Source of the DNA: Monodelphis domestica
Taxonomy: Eukaryota; Chordata; Mammalia; Didelphimorphia; Didelphidae
Assembly (NCBI RefSeq): GCF_027887165.1
Contig: NC_077233.1
Span: 177,735,506 to 177,799,505 of the forward strand
Reading direction: 5' to 3'
Length of the DNA: 64,000 nt
Positions 62,024 to 64,000 of the stretch are shown piece after piece. Position 1 is the first letter of the stretch. Each line of letters begins with the position of its first letter. The position numbers were made by a program, and so were the translations under genes. Under the pieces are notes generated by a model, which worked only from the letters and a program-made list of their open reading frames with translations, did no database searches and had not been told where the DNA came from.

Positions 62024-64000
62024 ATGCTAGGGAATTCACAAATGACAATTGTAACATTGAGCATGAATGGGATGAACTCACCCATAAAATGTAGACAAAT
62101 AGCAGAATGGATTAGAATCCAAAACCCTACAATATGTTGTCTTCAAGAAACACACATGAGAGGGGCAGCTGGGTAGCTCAGTGGATTGAGAGCCAGGCCT
62201 AGAGATTGGAGGTCCTAGGTTCAAATCTGGCCTCAGACACTTCTCAGCTGTGTGATCCTGGGCAAGTCACTTGACCCCCATTGCCTAGCCCTTACCACTC
62301 TTCTGCCTTGGAGCCAATACACAGTATTAACTCCAAGATGGAAGGTAAGGGTTTAAAAAAAGAAAGAAAGAAAGATAGAAACACACATGAGGAGGGTAGA
62401 TACTCACAAGGTTAGAATTAAAGATTGGAGTAAGACCTATTAGGCCTCAACTGACAGAAAGAAGGCAGGACTAGCAATCATGATATCTGACAAAGCCAAA
62501 TCAAAAATAGACCTGATTAAAAGGGATAGGGAAGGTAAATACATCCTTATAAAAGAGAGTATAGACAATGGGGAAATTTCACTAATCAACATGTCTGCAC
62601 CAAATGGTATAGCACCCAAATTTCTAATGGAGAAATTAGGAGAATTGAAGGAGGAAATAGATAATAAAACTATACTAGTGGGAGATCTGAGAGATCTGGG
62701 AGGTCTGAGAGAGTGGGAGAACCAACCTAACCACTATCAAACTTAGATAAATCAGATAAAAAAATAAATAAAAAAGAGGTAAAAGAGGTGAATGAAATCT
62801 TAGAAAAAATAGAGTTAATAGATACACGGAGAAAAATAAATAGGGATAAAAAGAGAATACACCTTCTTTTCAGCAGCACATGGCACATTCACAAAGATTC
62901 ACCATACACTAGGTCATAAAAAAAATGGCATACAAATGCAGAAAAGCAGAATTAATTAATGCAAACTTTTCAGATCATAAGGCAATAAAAATAATGATCA
63001 GTAAGGGTACATGGAGAGCAAAAACAAAAATCAATTGGAAATTAAATAATATGATGCTCCAAAATTGGTTAGTTAGAGAACAAATCATAGAAACAATTAA
63101 TAATTTCATTGAAGAAAATGACAATGGTGAGATAACCTTTCAAACCTTATGGGATGCAGCCAAAGCAGTACTCAGAGAAAAATTCATATCCTTGAGTGCA
63201 TATATTAACAAATTAGGGAAAGCAGAGATCAATGAATTAGACATACAAATCAAAAAACTTGAAAGCAAACAAATTAAAAACCCCCATAAGAAAACCAAAT
63301 TAGAAATTCTAAAAATTAAGGGAGAAATTAATAAAATCGAAAGTGATAGAACTATTGAACTAATAAATAAGACAAGAAGCTGGTACTTTGAAAAAACAAA
63401 CAAAATAGACAAAGTACTGGTCAATCTAATTTAAAAAAATGGAGAGAAGTAAAGCAAATTAACAGTATCATAGATGAAAAGGGAGACCTCACCTCCAATG
63501 AAGAGGAAATTAAGGCAATTATTAAAAACTTCTTTGCCCAATTATATGGCAGTAAATATGCCAATCTAGGTGATATGGACCAATATTTACAAAAATATAA
63601 ATTGCCTAGACTAACAGAAGAAGAAATAGAATTCTTAAATAATTCCATATCAGAAAAAGAAATCCAATAGGCCATCAAAGAACTCCCTAAGAAAAAATCA
63701 TCAGGGCCTGATGGATTCACAAGTGAATTCTATCAAACATTCAAAGAACAGCTAATCCCTATACTATACAAACTATTTGACATAATAAGCAAAGAGGGAG
63801 TTCTACCAAATTCCTTTTATGACACAAACATCATACTGATTCAAAAGTCAGGCAGGTCAAAAATGGAGAAAGAAAACTACAGACTAATCTCCCTAATGAA
63901 CATAGATGCAAAAATCAAGTGATCAGGAGGGTCATTCACTATGATCAAGTAGGATTTATACCAGGAATGCAGGGCTGGTTCAATATTAGGAAAACCATCC
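62024..64000 (+). pseudogene. L1 ORF2 remnant of the second L1 (endonuclease to part of RT)
   Basis: Open at ATG 62024, but a stop follows (AAATGTAG at about 62086). Endonuclease landmarks remain: [13 protein letters not shown] up to the SINE insertion, then DRKKAG, NMSAPN, LVGDL, FSDHKAI. A short GA-rich insertion or duplication at 62690-62720 breaks the GD(F/L)N region. 62925-63434 is an open stretch. RT landmarks [16 protein letters not shown] (about 63687) and NSFYDTN (about 63815) follow, with a stop at about 63668, and a small deletion near 63920 joins AKIK to the [14 protein letters not shown] region. The window ends within the RT. Confidence 0.85.
62161..62376 (+). mobile_element. SINE family B inserted in L1 ORF2, with 15-bp target duplication
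   Basis: Near-consensus copy: 'ggggcagctgggtagctcagtggattgagagcc...cccattgcctagcccttaccactcttctgccttgg...gatggaaggtaagggttt' with an A/G-rich tail. Flanked by the exact repeat agaaacacacatgag at 62146-62160 and 62377-62391, which duplicates the ORF2 codons for the QETHMR region. It shows that the SINE is younger than this L1. Confidence 0.95.

Larger units (their letters stand above)
59945..64000 (+). mobile_element. Older full-length L1, running out of the window
   Basis: Begins ACTTCCGGGTAAGCATGGCGG, nearly the same 5' end as the L1 on the other strand, including a YY1-like core ATGGCGGC. 5'UTR about 59945-60517, decayed ORF1 60518-61337, G-rich spacer 61338-62023, ORF2 from 62024, still in the RT domain at 64000. 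Numerous stops, deletions and a SINE insertion show it is dead. It belongs to a related but distinct subfamily. Confidence 0.9.

Noticed and set aside
1..64000. CRISPR arrays, operons or other prokaryotic systems
   Set aside because: No regularly spaced repeats or dense coding; the repeat content is mammalian.

Overview
The window is a stretch of vertebrate nuclear DNA, almost certainly from a marsupial (an opossum-like or dasyurid-like genome; I cannot resolve the genus). The evidence is the repeat content: marsupial-type L1 LINEs, two very common tRNA-derived CORE-SINE families, RTE and CR1/L3 LINE remnants, L2/MIR, AT-rich composition, and CpG depletion everywhere except in a young L1 promoter. 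I found no host protein-coding exon, tRNA, rRNA or functional RNA gene. It reads as intergenic DNA or a very large intron.

Layout. 1-1.7 kb: repeat-poor, with a homeodomain-motif-rich patch that may be a conserved element. 1.7-11.8 kb: one old CR1/L3 LINE on the + strand, scattered in collinear pieces (ORF1 esterase, ORF2 endonuclease, ORF2 C-terminus, 3' end) by later arrivals: an LTR-like piece, a 5'-truncated L1, a long dispersed repeat and a 3.7-kb LTR provirus on the - strand. 11.8-19 kb: mostly unclassified sequence, with a (GA)n array and a 0.45-kb polypyrimidine tract. 19-26 kb: dense SINEs, LTR-like pieces and L2. 26-34 kb: microsatellites, a 7SL RNA pseudogene inside a MIR, an L1 3' end, LTR-like pieces (one with an 18-bp perfect inverted repeat) and a 34-nt C homopolymer. 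34-41 kb: RTE, L2 and L1 remnants; one RTE LINE on the - strand is split by four SINEs. 41-52.4 kb: SINEs, MIRs, a short hAT-like element, a second 7SL pseudogene and L2.

52.4-64 kb holds the most notable feature. A full-length, recently active-looking L1 lies on the - strand (body 53084-59410). ORF1 is intact and ORF2 is broken by what looks like one missing A. A perfect 16-bp target-site duplication encloses the L1 plus about 0.6 kb of extra sequence beyond its first poly(A), followed by a second poly(A): the structure of an L1 3' transduction. A second, older full-length L1 begins 534 bp away on the + strand (59945 to beyond the window end), head-to-head with the first. Both L1s have a YY1-like site near the 5' end and an unusually long, G-rich ORF1-ORF2 spacer.

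How the parts relate: L1 enzymes supplied the machinery for the 7SL pseudogenes and for the SINE family with A-rich tails (family B), while the other main SINE family (A) probably depended on RTE. I see no previously unknown gene system. The most informative items are the transduction, the dispersed CR1/L3, the paired 7SL pseudogenes and the L1 spacer.
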